A stretch of 39,745 bases of DNA from positions 1 to 39,745 of the forward strand of contig CAJTOK010000034.1 in the NCBI GenBank assembly GCA_910577825.1, written 5' to 3'. Origin of the DNA: an uncultured Lachnospiraceae bacterium (GTDB lineage Bacteria; Bacillota; Clostridia; Lachnospirales; Lachnospiraceae). This document shows, piece after piece, positions 1-8,526 of the stretch (position 1 is the first letter of the stretch; each line of letters opens with the position of its first letter). Under the pieces are notes generated by a model that did not search any database, was not told where the DNA came from, and saw nothing but the letters and a program-made list of their open reading frames with translations. A program made the translations under genes and the position numbers.

Positions 1-53
1 CCCTTGTCTATTATAACAGATTTTTTATATCATGTCCAAAAGACTAATTGAAG

Positions 54-752
54 TTAACTACGTATAGTAATAGAAGTAATAACAGGCTGTGCTTCTGGCG
101 GGATTGTCCCATTATCATCTACTGGCTGTGCAGCCTGGCATACAGCATCTACTACTTCTATGCCTTCCGTTACATAGCCAAAAACTGCATAATCCCCATC
201 TAAAAACAGGCTGTCCTGGTGTACAATAAAAAACTGGGAACTTGCACTGTTATTACTGTTTGACCTTGCCATAGAAATTGCCCCTCTTGTATGTGACAGT
301 TTATTATCATATCCATTATTAGCAAATTCCCCAATAATTGTTTTGCCAGAACCTCCCAGCCCCGTTCCTTGAGGGTCTCCTCCCTGCATCATAAACCCTT
401 CTATAATCCTGTGGAATGTAAGCCCGTTATAAAATCCGTCTTTAGCCAGGGAAACAAAATTTTTAACTGTTATTGGTGCAGACTTTTCATCCAGTTCAAC
501 AGTAATTTTCCCATAGTCTTTAATGTCAATATCCGCATAACACTTCCCGCCAGTATCTGCCTGTGTACCCCCGCTGCCAGAAGAAGCATCTTTATCACTT
601 TCCTGCCCTGCTTTCTGCTGCCCGGAACTGCCATTATCCTTCTGCCTGTTATAAATAACAAACACTATACATGCAACAACCAGGACAACTGCCAGGACAG
701 CCAGCATAGGCACTATTTTCTTTTCGTTCTGTTTTTTTAATTGTTTAGCCAA
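54..752 (-). CDS. Membrane-anchored cyclophilin-type peptidyl-prolyl isomerase
   Basis: A 232-residue protein that should catalyse cis-trans isomerisation of prolyl bonds on the outer face of the membrane. Residues 14-34 form one hydrophobic segment after a lysine-rich start, so it is probably anchored rather than released. A Gly/Ser/Asp-rich linker follows to about residue 70. The cyclophilin domain fills the rest and shows the family motifs FHRIIEGFMMQGGDP, GTGLGG, RGAISMAR, SSQFFIV and DGDYAVFGYVTEG, including the catalytic Arg of FHR. It reads towards the left edge of the window; no partner gene is visible. The family assignment is firm; clients are unknown. Confidence 0.95.
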   Translation of the reverse strand: MAKQLKKQNEKKIVPMLAVLAVVLVVACIVFVIYNRQKDNGSSGQQKAGQESDKDASSGSGGTQADTGGKCYADIDIKDYGKITVELDEKSAPITVKNFVSLAKDGFYNGLTFHRIIEGFMMQGGDPQGTGLGGSGKTIIGEFANNGYDNKLSHTRGAISMARSNSNNSASSQFFIVHQDSLFLDGDYAVFGYVTEGIEVVDAVCQAAQPVDDNGTIPPEAQPVITSITIRS

Positions 753-992
753 TTCAACAATACCTCCCGTAATTTAATTTATTTATATAGTTTACTCCTA
801 TTTACCCGATATGTAAAATATTATTTTTTCCTTTTTGCCTTGGCAGCTGTTATTATCTTTGTTATACTTATCACAAAAATCAAAGGCAGTAGCTTTTTAA
901 AGCAAAATAATTATTCAGAAGAAGAAGTGTACTATGGCTTAAAATCACTGGCAAGGGAAACAGGATATAAAAATATTGGAAATTTTTTTTAA
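741..992 (+). CDS. Possible small membrane protein or gene remnant
   Basis: An open frame of up to 83 codons, divergent from the cyclophilin gene and overlapping its first 12 bases if the TTG at 741 is used. From about residue 24 it reads like real protein: a hydrophobic segment (FLFALAAVIIFVILI) and then a charged tail with SEEEVYYGLKSLARETGYK. I see no good ribosome binding site and no ATG in frame, so the true start is unknown and this may be the 3' end of a decayed gene. The stop lies just before the tRNA-Leu promoter. I do not recognise a family. Confidence 0.25.
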   Translation: MFSQFNNTSRNLIYLYSLLLFTRYVKYYFFLFALAAVIIFVILITKIKGSSFLKQNNYSEEEVYYGLKSLARETGYKNIGNFF

Positions 993-998
993 AAAGTA

Positions 999-1027
999 TT
1001 GACAGGATTTTGTTTTGGTGATATTAT
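999..1027 (+). promoter_or_regulatory. Promoter of the tRNA-Leu gene
   Basis: TTGACA at 999-1004, 17-base spacer, TATTAT at 1022-1027. This is a near-consensus vegetative promoter about 45 bases upstream of the first tRNA base. Confidence 0.75.
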
Positions 1028-1072
1028 AGCTACTGTCAGTGCGTTACAGATATAATTTAATATGCTGGAATT

Positions 1073-1156
1073 GCGGAAGTGCTGGAACTGGCAGACAGGC
1101 TAGACTAAGGATCTAGTGTTGGCGACGACGTGAGGGTTCAAGTCCCTTCTTCCGCA
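1073..1156 (+). tRNA. tRNA-Leu, anticodon AAG
   Basis: The acceptor stem GCGGAAG (1073-1079) pairs with CTTCCGC (1149-1155), and A1156 is the discriminator base. The anticodon stem CTAGA/TCTAG encloses the loop CTAAGGA, giving anticodon AAG at 1107-1109. A long variable arm (GTTG-GCGA-CGAC, about 1118-1129) marks a class II tRNA, and the T arm carries TTCAAGT. CCA is not encoded. Anticodon AAG needs A34-to-inosine editing to read more than CUU, which is uncommon in bacteria outside tRNA-Arg(ACG). Confidence 0.93.
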
Positions 1157-1169
1157 TTATTTAAAAACA

Positions 1170-1209
1170 GGGCAAATCTTTATTCTATAAAAGGTTTGCT
1201 CATTTTTTT
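1170..1209 (+). terminator. Rho-independent terminator of the tRNA-Leu gene
   Basis: GGGCAAATCTTT (1170-1181) pairs with AAAGGTTTGCTC (1190-1201), followed by A and seven T (1203-1209). It lies 14 bases after the tRNA. Confidence 0.8.
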
Positions 1210-1228
1210 GCAAATTATTTCCAGGCAG

Positions 1229-1260
1229 ATAAAAAACAGGTTTCTTTTAAAACCTGTTTT
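1229..1260 (-). terminator. Terminator of the SsuABC-type operon
   Basis: AAAACAGGTTT (1233-1243) and AAACCTGTTTT (1250-1260) form an 11-bp perfect stem just after the permease stop codon. On the minus strand the stem runs into a T-rich tract. It could act in both directions. Confidence 0.75.
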
Positions 1261-1269
1261 CCATTCCTT

Positions 1270-2025
1270 TTATGCAAGCCCTCTTTTCTTTAATATCCTT
1301 TTTTCTATTACTGAAAATATACATTTATCAATTATTATCCCAACTGCCACTATAACAACCATTACAAGCATAACCTGGTTAATATCGGCAAGGTCACGCC
1401 CCATTATAAGTGTCTGCCCAAGACCTATGGACGTTGTCATAACCTCACCTGCCATTAACGCCCTCCATGCGAATGACCAGCCCTGCTTTAATCCTGATAT
1501 AAGTTCAGGAAGGCTTGCAGGGAATATTACATTTATATACATCTGCTTTTTGGTTGCGCCCATTGTAAGTGCTGCCTTTGTATATATTGGCTGTATATTT
1601 TTAATAGCATTGTCAACTGAAATCGAAATACTGAAAGCTGAACCCATAATTACAACAAAAAGTATAGCATTAGTTGAAAGCCCGAACCAGAGTATTGAAA
1701 AAGGAACCCAGCATACACTTGGAAGTGTCTGTATGCCTAATACAACTGGTTTAAGGTTTTTCTGCAGGTATTGGAAATGGTTTATAAGAAGCCCTGTCGC
1801 TATACCTATAATAACCGCTATAATATAACCTGCTATTCCACGCATAAGGGAATTAAAAGTTGCTTCAATAAGAGTCCCGTCACTGCACAGTTCAACAAAC
1901 CTTTTTGCAACACCTGCCGGTTCTGGGACTGCATATGGCTTCCATAATCCAAGCACGCTGACCCCAAGCCAGTAAAAGCCCTGCCATAATGCTATAAGTA
2001 TTACAAGAAATATTATCATTCCCAT
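1270..2025 (-). CDS. ABC transporter permease, SsuC/TauC/NMT1 type
   Basis: A 251-residue integral membrane permease of the BPD_transp_1 family, the usual length for SsuC-like subunits that import sulfonates, nitrate, taurine or thiamine-pyrimidine precursors. Residues 1-20 form the first membrane helix; several more follow (for example around 70-90 and 125-145). The EAA-type cytoplasmic loop is visible as ALTMGATKKQMYINVIFPASLPE near residues 152-175. It is the last gene of a three-gene minus-strand operon: its ATG overlaps the ATPase stop codon by one base (TGATG), which suggests translational coupling. The substrate cannot be fixed from the sequence. Confidence 0.9.
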   Translation of the reverse strand: MGMIIFLVILIALWQGFYWLGVSVLGLWKPYAVPEPAGVAKRFVELCSDGTLIEATFNSLMRGIAGYIIAVIIGIATGLLINHFQYLQKNLKPVVLGIQTLPSVCWVPFSILWFGLSTNAILFVVIMGSAFSISISVDNAIKNIQPIYTKAALTMGATKKQMYINVIFPASLPELISGLKQGWSFAWRALMAGEVMTTSIGLGQTLIMGRDLADINQVMLVMVVIVAVGIIIDKCIFSVIEKRILKKRGLA

Positions 2026-2768
2026 CAGACAGCCTCCCCTCTGACCTGTTCCATAATCTGGTGCCTTAGTTCAACAAACTCAGGTGAATAGACATGTCTT
2101 GGCCTTGGTATGCCAATATTTATTATGCTTGCTATACGCCCTGTATCAGGAGAAAGCGCAACAACCCTGTCACCAAGGTATACTGCTTCCTCAACACTAT
2201 GTGTTATAAATAAAATTGTTTTCTTTGTTTCCATCCAGATTCTCTGCAGTTCCTCCCTGAGCCTGTTTGATGTCTGCTTATCAAGGGCAGAGAACGGTTC
2301 ATCCATAAGCAGGACTTTTGAATCCATTGTAAGTGCCCTTGCAAGTGCAGTCCTCTGCCTCATGCCACCTGAAATCTGGTGTATAGGATAATCCCTGTAA
2401 TCCTGCAGATGCACCATTTCAAGATAATACATGGCTTTCTTTTCCTGTTCTTCCTCCGGGACACCGGCAAGCTTCATTCCAAACTTGACATTTTCTATAA
2501 CGTTAAGCCATGGGAAAAGCCCATGTTCCTGGAACATAACTGTCCTGTCTGCCCCAGGCCCGTTTACTTCTTTGCCGTCAAGCAGGATTTTGCCGCCTGT
2601 AGGCTTTTCAAGCCCTGCAACAAGATTTAAAAGTGTACTTTTGCCACAGCCTGACGCCCCGACTATGCAGACAAACTCCCCGTTCTCAATTTCCAAATCT
2701 ATTTCATTAAGAGTTGCCTTTTCACTATTTTCAAAATGTTTATTAAGACCTTTAATTACTAACGGCAT
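2025..2768 (-). CDS. ABC transporter ATP-binding protein, SsuB/TauB type
   Basis: A 247-residue ATPase that powers the importer. Visible motifs are Walker A GASGCGKST (about 37-45), Q-loop MFQEHGLFPW (about 78-87), signature ISGGMRQR (Leu of the usual LSGG is Ile), Walker B VLLMDEPFSALD (about 152-163) and the switch His in ITHSVEEA. The FQEHGLFPWL sequence is typical of the nitrate/sulfonate/taurine subfamily. Its start overlaps the end of the binding-protein gene by 10 bases and its stop overlaps the permease start by one base, so the three genes form a tight operon. Substrate unknown. Confidence 0.93.
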   Translation of the reverse strand: MPLVIKGLNKHFENSEKATLNEIDLEIENGEFVCIVGASGCGKSTLLNLVAGLEKPTGGKILLDGKEVNGPGADRTVMFQEHGLFPWLNVIENVKFGMKLAGVPEEEQEKKAMYYLEMVHLQDYRDYPIHQISGGMRQRTALARALTMDSKVLLMDEPFSALDKQTSNRLREELQRIWMETKKTILFITHSVEEAVYLGDRVVALSPDTGRIASIINIGIPRPRHVYSPEFVELRHQIMEQVRGEAV

Positions 2769-3739
2769 ATAAGTTCTCCTTCCGGCAGTTCAGAAATAAA
2801 CCCTTCCGACTTGCTTATATCTGCAAAGCCAGTAACAGATGCCTCATTCACTTCTGTGCTTACACCAATACGCTCAAAAGCCTTGCTTATAATATCTTCG
2901 CCCAGGGCTTTTCCTGTAGCTTCTTTTAACTCATTATTAATTGTTTTAAGTGAATTTTCCCTGTCGTCATTTACCTTTTTAGTTGCTTCTTCATGCTGTT
3001 TAAGGAACTTATCAACAATTTCAGGGTTTTCTTCCATAAATTCCTTTCTTACAACAACAACTGCAACATCATATTCACCATTCTCAAAAATCTCATTATA
3101 ATCAAGAACCATTTCTGCATCATTGGCAAGAAGTGTAGCACCCCATGGTTCTGGCACAAGCGCAGCATCAATATCGCCACGCTCCATTGTATTGGCAACG
3201 TCCGCATTGGCAACTGCACTTACTTTAACTGTCCCCCCGCTTGTATCAGGTTTAAGGTTATTATCTGCAAGAAGCTTTAAAAGGCAAAGATGCTGTGTAT
3301 TCCCAATCTGCGGTATGGCAACTGTTTTTCCATCCAAATCTGCCACACTGTTAATATCTGCACCTTTTCTTTTAACAAGCACTGCGCCGCCTTTAGTTGC
3401 ACTTGATATAATTACCACATCACCCTTTGATTTGACATTTGCACTTATAGCAGGCACAGGCCCTATATATCCTATATCTATATCACCAGAAAATAATGCT
3501 TCAACTTCTGCAGGACCTGCATTAAATGCAGTCCATTTTACATTTACATCATCACCAAGGCTTTTATCAAGCGTACCCTCCGCTTTCATAAGAAGTGCCT
3601 GTGCATGGGTAATATTATTAAAATAGCCAAAATTCACTTCCTTATCTTTACCAGAACCTTTTCCACATCCAGCAGCACTAAAAGCTGTTACTGCAATAAT
3701 ACCTGTTAATAAAATCTTTTTTAAACTATTTTTTATCAT
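2759..3739 (-). CDS. ABC transporter substrate-binding lipoprotein, SsuA/NMT1-like
   Basis: I place the start at ATG 3739, 23 codons inside the longest open frame, because AAGGAGG (3748-3754) lies 8 bases upstream and it puts a classic lipoprotein signal at the N terminus (positively charged start, hydrophobic core, then AAGCGKG with the lipobox Cys). The 326-residue product has the NMT1/SsuA fold signals GYFNNITHAQALLMKAEG, FSGDIDIGYIGPVPA and DIDAALVPEPWGATLL. It should deliver a small ligand to the permease and ATPase downstream. Comparable proteins bind aliphatic sulfonates, nitrate or thiamine precursors. Control by a divergent LacI-type regulator is likely from the operator palindromes upstream. 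Confidence 0.9.
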   Translation of the reverse strand: MIKNSLKKILLTGIIAVTAFSAAGCGKGSGKDKEVNFGYFNNITHAQALLMKAEGTLDKSLGDDVNVKWTAFNAGPAEVEALFSGDIDIGYIGPVPAISANVKSKGDVVIISSATKGGAVLVKRKGADINSVADLDGKTVAIPQIGNTQHLCLLKLLADNNLKPDTSGGTVKVSAVANADVANTMERGDIDAALVPEPWGATLLANDAEMVLDYNEIFENGEYDVAVVVVRKEFMEENPEIVDKFLKQHEEATKKVNDDRENSLKTINNELKEATGKALGEDIISKAFERIGVSTEVNEASVTGFADISKSEGFISELPEGELICR

Positions 3740-3812
3740 AATTAAAACCTCCTTGATTAATTCCATGTACCCTAGTTTACGATAAATATATCCAGAAATT
3801 AACAACTATATA

Positions 3813-3826
3813 TGATAACGTTATCA
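3813..3826. promoter_or_regulatory. LacI-type operator palindrome 1
   Basis: TGATAACGTTATCA is a perfect 14-bp palindrome with the central CG typical of LacI/CcpA-family operators. It lies 74 bases upstream of the chosen start of the binding-protein gene, in the divergent region next to the LacI-family gene. Confidence 0.75.
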
Positions 3827-3901
3827 CTTGATTTTTTCCATATAATATGCTAATATAAGAAACGTTCCTTTTTAATTACAACATTTATTAATACTAAATT
3901 A

Positions 3902-3913
3902 GATAACGTTATC
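3902..3913. promoter_or_regulatory. LacI-type operator palindrome 2
   Basis: GATAACGTTATC repeats the core of the first palindrome exactly. The two centres are 88 bp apart, which would allow DNA looping by a LacI-family dimer pair. It lies about 100 bases upstream of the regulator start, so autoregulation is likely. Confidence 0.75.
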
Positions 3914-4010
3914 ACAATAAATAAAATTAAAACAACTGCTTTTTTATAGTTTTCTCATAAAATTAATCTTATATACTTATATACTTTTTATGCAGGGAAA
4001 GGACTTCTAT

Positions 4011-5093
4011 ATGTCATTAAAAAAAATTGCAGAACTTGCCAATACATCAGTATCCACTGTTTCACGTGTATTAAACACCCCCGGCCATACATGCCATACA
4101 CCCGGGCTGTCTGATAAAATATGGGAGATTGCGAAGGAACTTAAATATATTCCAAATGAAGCAGCAAGAAATTTAAGAATGGGGAATAACGCAACAGAGG
4201 AAACTTTTTATATAGATATTTTACTTACCAGGTTTGACTCAATAGATAAAGACCCGTTTTTCGCTGAACTTTTTATACATATCAAGGAAGAACTGCTTGC
4301 CAGCAACACTTTGCCTGGTGAAACTTTAAATTTTACTGATATTATGTCACTTAGTGAAAAAGATGCCAATGCAAAGGCTGTACCTTATAAAACTTCTTCA
4401 AAAGTAATTAGGGAAAACCCGGCTACTTCATCTGCATTTATTTCCAAAAAACGCAATACAGGGCTTATATTGCTTGGCAAATGCCCACAGGGGCTTATTC
4501 CTGTCCTTAAGAAAAGATACAATTATATAGCCGGAATAGACAGGAACCCTACAGATTATGAATATGATGAAGTAATATGCAATGGTATAACTGCTGCAAG
4601 AAAGGCTGTGGAGTATCTTGTAAAGCTTGGGCATAATAACATTGCATATATAGGCGACTGCACATTTGAATCAAGATATACAGGTTATTACCAGACACTC
4701 CTTGACCATAAAATACCTTTAAACTATGCTAATGTACACCAGACTGGCCAGACAGAAAAAGAAGGTTTTATGGTTATGGAAGATATAATAAATTCACCTG
4801 GAAGGCCTTCTGCAATATTCTGTGCCAATGATATTACTGCAATAGGTGTATTAAATGCTTTAAAATCAAATAAAAAAAGAGGATACCTGCCATCAGTAAT
4901 ATCTATTGATAACATTTATCCTTCTGAAAAAACAACCCCTATGCTTACCACAATAGACATTCCCAAAAAAGAAATGGCACACCTTGCTGTTATGCTGCTT
5001 CTTGACAGGAAAGCTGGCAGGCACAGGGAAAATATACGCATTGAACTTCCATGCAGGCTGGTTGAACGTGACAGCTGTACATATAATTATTAA
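4011..5093 (+). CDS. LacI-family transcriptional regulator
   Basis: A 360-residue repressor. I prefer ATG 4011 over 3990: it places the DNA-binding domain MSLKKIAELANTSVSTVSRVLN at the very N terminus, as in nearly all LacI proteins, with GGAAAGGA upstream. The hinge reads YIPNEAARNLRMG near residue 55. The rest is a periplasmic-binding-protein-like ligand domain, with GHNNIAYIGD and PSAIFCANDITAIGVLNAL as recognisable blocks. It is divergent from the SsuABC-like operon, with two matching palindromes between them. LacI proteins usually sense sugars, so the pairing with a sulfonate/NMT1-type importer is not typical. It ends 3 bases from the stop of the convergent gene. Confidence 0.93.
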   Translation: MSLKKIAELANTSVSTVSRVLNTPGHTCHTPGLSDKIWEIAKELKYIPNEAARNLRMGNNATEETFYIDILLTRFDSIDKDPFFAELFIHIKEELLASNTLPGETLNFTDIMSLSEKDANAKAVPYKTSSKVIRENPATSSAFISKKRNTGLILLGKCPQGLIPVLKKRYNYIAGIDRNPTDYEYDEVICNGITAARKAVEYLVKLGHNNIAYIGDCTFESRYTGYYQTLLDHKIPLNYANVHQTGQTEKEGFMVMEDIINSPGRPSAIFCANDITAIGVLNALKSNKKRGYLPSVISIDNIYPSEKTTPMLTTIDIPKKEMAHLAVMLLLDRKAGRHRENIRIELPCRLVERDSCTYNY

Positions 5094-5096
5094 TAA

Positions 5097-6353
5097 TTAC
5101 ATCAGTGTAGTAAAACCGCCTGATGGCACAGATGCAGGCACTGCACCCGTTATGGCAGATGCAGCCACTGTCTGGCTGCCTGACTGCTGTGCAGCAGAAA
5201 CTGCTGCATCAACGCTTTCTGCTATTGAAGCCATTGCCGCCCCTGAATCATTATTCTCAAGAAATTCTTCAATGCTTTCTTTTATTGCCTCTTTTCTCAT
5301 AATACTGTAACTTGCATTAATAGCAGTATTCATGCTTATATTCATAGCGCCTGAAGAAGTACCCTTTCCTCCGCCGCTTCTGATATACTTAATCTGGGCT
5401 TTAAGGTATTCCATATCAGCTTTCAGAAGCTCTAAGTCCTCATCCCTGCGGCGTTCTTTTTTCCGCTGTTCCCTGAAATCAACTGATACCTTATCTTTGC
5501 TTCCGTACTTGTCAGCTGCTTCCTCTTCTTTCATATGTGCCAGCTTAACCTTAGCTATACGTACCATTTTGCCTGCATGTGTTATAGCCATGGTAATCTC
5601 CTGTGAATCATACTTCCCGCTTGCAGACTTCCTCCGCAGGTTTACCAGTGCATTCTTTGCCTTATATACAGCATTGCCTGCCTGTGTGACATTCTTTGCC
5701 TTTGAAATAGTAACAGAAACTTTCTTAAACTGGTAATTAAGCGGCTTTTTTGCTGTTTTGTTCTTTTCATTGCTGGCCCTGTAACGTTCCCTTGCCTTCT
5801 TCATGTCCTCAAGCAGCCTGTTCATATAGTCTATATCTTCTTCATTAAAACCATATGTCCTTCTTCCTTTTTTCCCTTCTTCTTCTTCTGCAAGAAGTGC
5901 AAGTTCTTCATCTGTCATTACACCTTCCTGCTGTCCCGTTTTATCTGCTGTCCCGGTGCTGTTTAAAGCATCCTGCAGGCCGTTTGCGTTACTTACAGCC
6001 TGTGCCTGCTTGCCGTATGCTTCCTGTGCCGCATTAAAATCTTTTGCATTCCCCTGTGGCACTACAGTGCTTTCTGCCATGCCTTCACCATTATTTACAG
6101 ATTCATCCTGCATCCAGTGCCCTATATCTTCCTGGCTTACAATAGAAGAAATCCTTGCAAAGTTTCCTGGAAGGGCATAAGCACTGTTATTTACTCCTTG
6201 TGCACTATTAGCACCTGTCCTGCCGCCTGCCTGTGAATAGGCACTGGCAGCATTCTTTCTTGCAGCAGCTGTTGTCCTGCTTCTTCCATTAGCAGAATAT
6301 GTACGCCCTGCATGGTTTCCAAAACTACCATCCGTGGTTATAAATCCATTCAT
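5097..6353 (-). CDS. Uncharacterised 418-residue coiled-coil protein
   Basis: I do not recognise a function. The start at 6353 is chosen because GGAG sits 6 bases upstream of that ATG; the ATG four codons earlier overlaps this site. No signal peptide or membrane segment is visible. Residues 1-150 are low in complexity and rich in Ala, Ser, Gly, Asn and Gln. The middle (about 155-330) is strongly charged and helical: EELALLAEEEEGKKGRR, KKPLNYQFKKVSVTISKAK and then REQRKKERRRDEDLELL, likely coiled coil. The tail returns to Ala/Ser-rich sequence. The central KKPLNYQFK...LVNLRRK...KMVRIAKVKLAHMK pattern resembles hypothetical proteins I associate with Lachnospiraceae, but that is memory, not a search. 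It may be a structural or scaffold protein. Confidence 0.75.
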   Translation of the reverse strand: MNGFITTDGSFGNHAGRTYSANGRSRTTAAARKNAASAYSQAGGRTGANSAQGVNNSAYALPGNFARISSIVSQEDIGHWMQDESVNNGEGMAESTVVPQGNAKDFNAAQEAYGKQAQAVSNANGLQDALNSTGTADKTGQQEGVMTDEELALLAEEEEGKKGRRTYGFNEEDIDYMNRLLEDMKKARERYRASNEKNKTAKKPLNYQFKKVSVTISKAKNVTQAGNAVYKAKNALVNLRRKSASGKYDSQEITMAITHAGKMVRIAKVKLAHMKEEEAADKYGSKDKVSVDFREQRKKERRRDEDLELLKADMEYLKAQIKYIRSGGGKGTSSGAMNISMNTAINASYSIMRKEAIKESIEEFLENNDSGAAMASIAESVDAAVSAAQQSGSQTVAASAITGAVPASVPSGGFTTLM

Positions 6354-6497
6354 AAGCAACTCCATTTCCTTATATACAGCAGCCGCCAGAACGCCACTTA
6401 CTCATCCCGGCAGCCGCCTTAATATAATAATTATCCATAAAACCAGTTATACTTATTTTACTTATCGGCAATTATGGTTAATTACTTTATAAAGAAT

Positions 6498-8477
6498 TTA
6501 AGAGATTTCTGCCCCTGCTGGCATATCTTTCTCAGGTACTGTAAGTGCAAGATTTCCATCAGCATCCTGGGCACAAAGAAGCATTCCTTCAGATAAAATT
6601 CCTGCAATTTTAGCTGGTTTAAGGTTTACAAGAACCATTACTTTCTTTCCAGCCATTTCCTCCGCTTTATAATACTGCTTTATCCCTGACACAATCTGCT
6701 TTACCTGGCTTCCAATTTTAACCTGTGAGCAAAGAAGCTTTTTAGACTTTTTAACCTCCTCACATGATATAATCTCCCCAACCTGGAACTGCATTTTTTC
6801 AAAATCATCAAATGTAATTTCTGGTTTTGGTTCAATATCAATTACTTCTTCATCTTCTTTGCCGCCACCATTTGCTGCTGCCTGCAATGCACTAATCTCT
6901 TCCACTTTTGCAAGAACCTCTTCCATATCATGCCTTGCAAATAAGATTTCAGGTTTATCTGTAACTTTTGTCCCTGGTACATATAGCCCGAATTTATCCA
7001 TATCCCCAATACTCTTTTTAACAGCATTTAACTGCCCTAATATTTTCCCTGTAGTTTCTGGCATAAATGCTTCAAGAAGGCTTGCACCTGTTACAATGCT
7101 TTCTATAAGATTATAAAGGACGGTTGAAAGCCTGTCTTTTTTGCTTTCATCCTTGCCAAGTATCCAGGGTACAGTTTCATCTATATATTTATTGCATCTT
7201 TTAAATATTGCAAATACTTCTGTAAGCGCATCTGCAACACGCAGGTTTTCCATTTTTTCTGCCACTTTTTTATATGCAGAAGTTACAAGCATTTTAAGTT
7301 CATTATCAACTGGCTCTTCCACACCCTTATCTTCCGCCACGCCTCCAAGATACTTGTTGGTCATGGAAATTGTCCTGTTTACAAGATTTCCCAGTGTATT
7401 TGCAAGGTCAGAATTAATCCTTTCTGTAATAAGCTCCCATGTAACTACACCATCATTTTCAAATGGCATTTCATGTAGTACAAAATAGCGTACGGCGTCT
7501 ACGCCAAATACATCTACAAGGTCATCTGCATAAATTACATTTCCCTTAGACTTGCTCATCTTGCCATCATTCTGCAAAAGCCAGGGATGGCCGAATATCT
7601 TCTTTGGAAGCGGAAGCCCAAGGCCCATAAGCATAACAGGCCAGTAAATCGTATGGAAACGCAGTATATCCTTTCCTATAAGGTGCAGGTCTGCAGGCCA
7701 GAACTTAGTAAAAAGGTCTTCCCCGTCCTCTAATACATTACTGCCATCTGCATCATAGCCCAGCCCTGTAATATAATTGCTAAGTGCATCTATCCATACA
7801 TATACAACATGCCCTTCATCAAAATCCACGGGAATCCCCCATTTAAATGATGTGCGTGATACACATAAATCCTGCAGCCCCGGGAGAAGGAAGTTATTCA
7901 TCATTTCATTCTTGCGTGGTTCTGGCTGTATAAAATCCGGATGTGTATTAATATGCTCTATAAGCCTGTCTGCATATTTGCTTAATTTAAGAAAATACGC
8001 CTCCTCTTTCGCTGGCTGGCACTCCCTGCCACAGTCAGGGCACTTGCCGCCAATAAGCTGTGAGGAAGTAAAAAATGATTCACAAGGTGTACAGTACATA
8101 CCTTCATAGAAACCTTTGTAAATATCGCCCTGTTCATACAGTTTCTTAAAAATCTTCTGTACCTGTTTCTCATGGTATTTATCTGTTGTACGTATAAACT
8201 TGTCATATGATGTATTCATTAAATCCCATATGCCCTTAATCTGCCCTGATACATCATCTACAAACTGCTTAGGCGTAATGCCTGCTTCATTTGATTTAAT
8301 TTCAATTTTCTGTCCATGTTCATCTGTCCCCGTCTGGAAACGCACATCATACCCCTGCTGCCTTTTAAACCTGGCAATGCTGTCAGCAAGCACTGCCTCA
8401 TACGTATTGCCAATATGCGGTTTGCCAGAAGTATATGCAATCGCTGTTGTTAAATAAAATGTCTTTTTCTCTGCCAT
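6498..8477 (-). CDS. metG: Methionyl-tRNA synthetase
   Basis: A 659-residue class I synthetase that charges tRNA-Met in the cytoplasm. ATG 8477 is preferred over the longer frame because GAGAGGA lies just upstream and the protein then begins MAEKKTFYLTTAIAYTSG as in other MetG proteins; the extra 34 codons belong to the T-box terminator region. Motifs: HIGN (HIGH motif, about 21-24), four zinc-type cysteines CTPC...CPDC, and KMSKSKGN (about residue 305). The C terminus (from about 555) is a tRNA-binding OB-fold domain with QVGEIISCEEVKKSKKLLCSQV, used for dimerisation and tRNA binding. Expression is probably controlled by the T-box leader directly upstream. Confidence 0.97.
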   Translation of the reverse strand: MAEKKTFYLTTAIAYTSGKPHIGNTYEAVLADSIARFKRQQGYDVRFQTGTDEHGQKIEIKSNEAGITPKQFVDDVSGQIKGIWDLMNTSYDKFIRTTDKYHEKQVQKIFKKLYEQGDIYKGFYEGMYCTPCESFFTSSQLIGGKCPDCGRECQPAKEEAYFLKLSKYADRLIEHINTHPDFIQPEPRKNEMMNNFLLPGLQDLCVSRTSFKWGIPVDFDEGHVVYVWIDALSNYITGLGYDADGSNVLEDGEDLFTKFWPADLHLIGKDILRFHTIYWPVMLMGLGLPLPKKIFGHPWLLQNDGKMSKSKGNVIYADDLVDVFGVDAVRYFVLHEMPFENDGVVTWELITERINSDLANTLGNLVNRTISMTNKYLGGVAEDKGVEEPVDNELKMLVTSAYKKVAEKMENLRVADALTEVFAIFKRCNKYIDETVPWILGKDESKKDRLSTVLYNLIESIVTGASLLEAFMPETTGKILGQLNAVKKSIGDMDKFGLYVPGTKVTDKPEILFARHDMEEVLAKVEEISALQAAANGGGKEDEEVIDIEPKPEITFDDFEKMQFQVGEIISCEEVKKSKKLLCSQVKIGSQVKQIVSGIKQYYKAEEMAGKKVMVLVNLKPAKIAGILSEGMLLCAQDADGNLALTVPEKDMPAGAEIS

Positions 8478-8526
8478 TATAATTCCTCTCTTTCTATATT
8501 TAATTATTTTAAAATGGAATACACGT

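Noticed and set aside
1130..1828. Long plus-strand frame opposite the ABC permease
   Set aside because: It begins inside the tRNA and runs antisense to a clear permease gene; a shadow frame.
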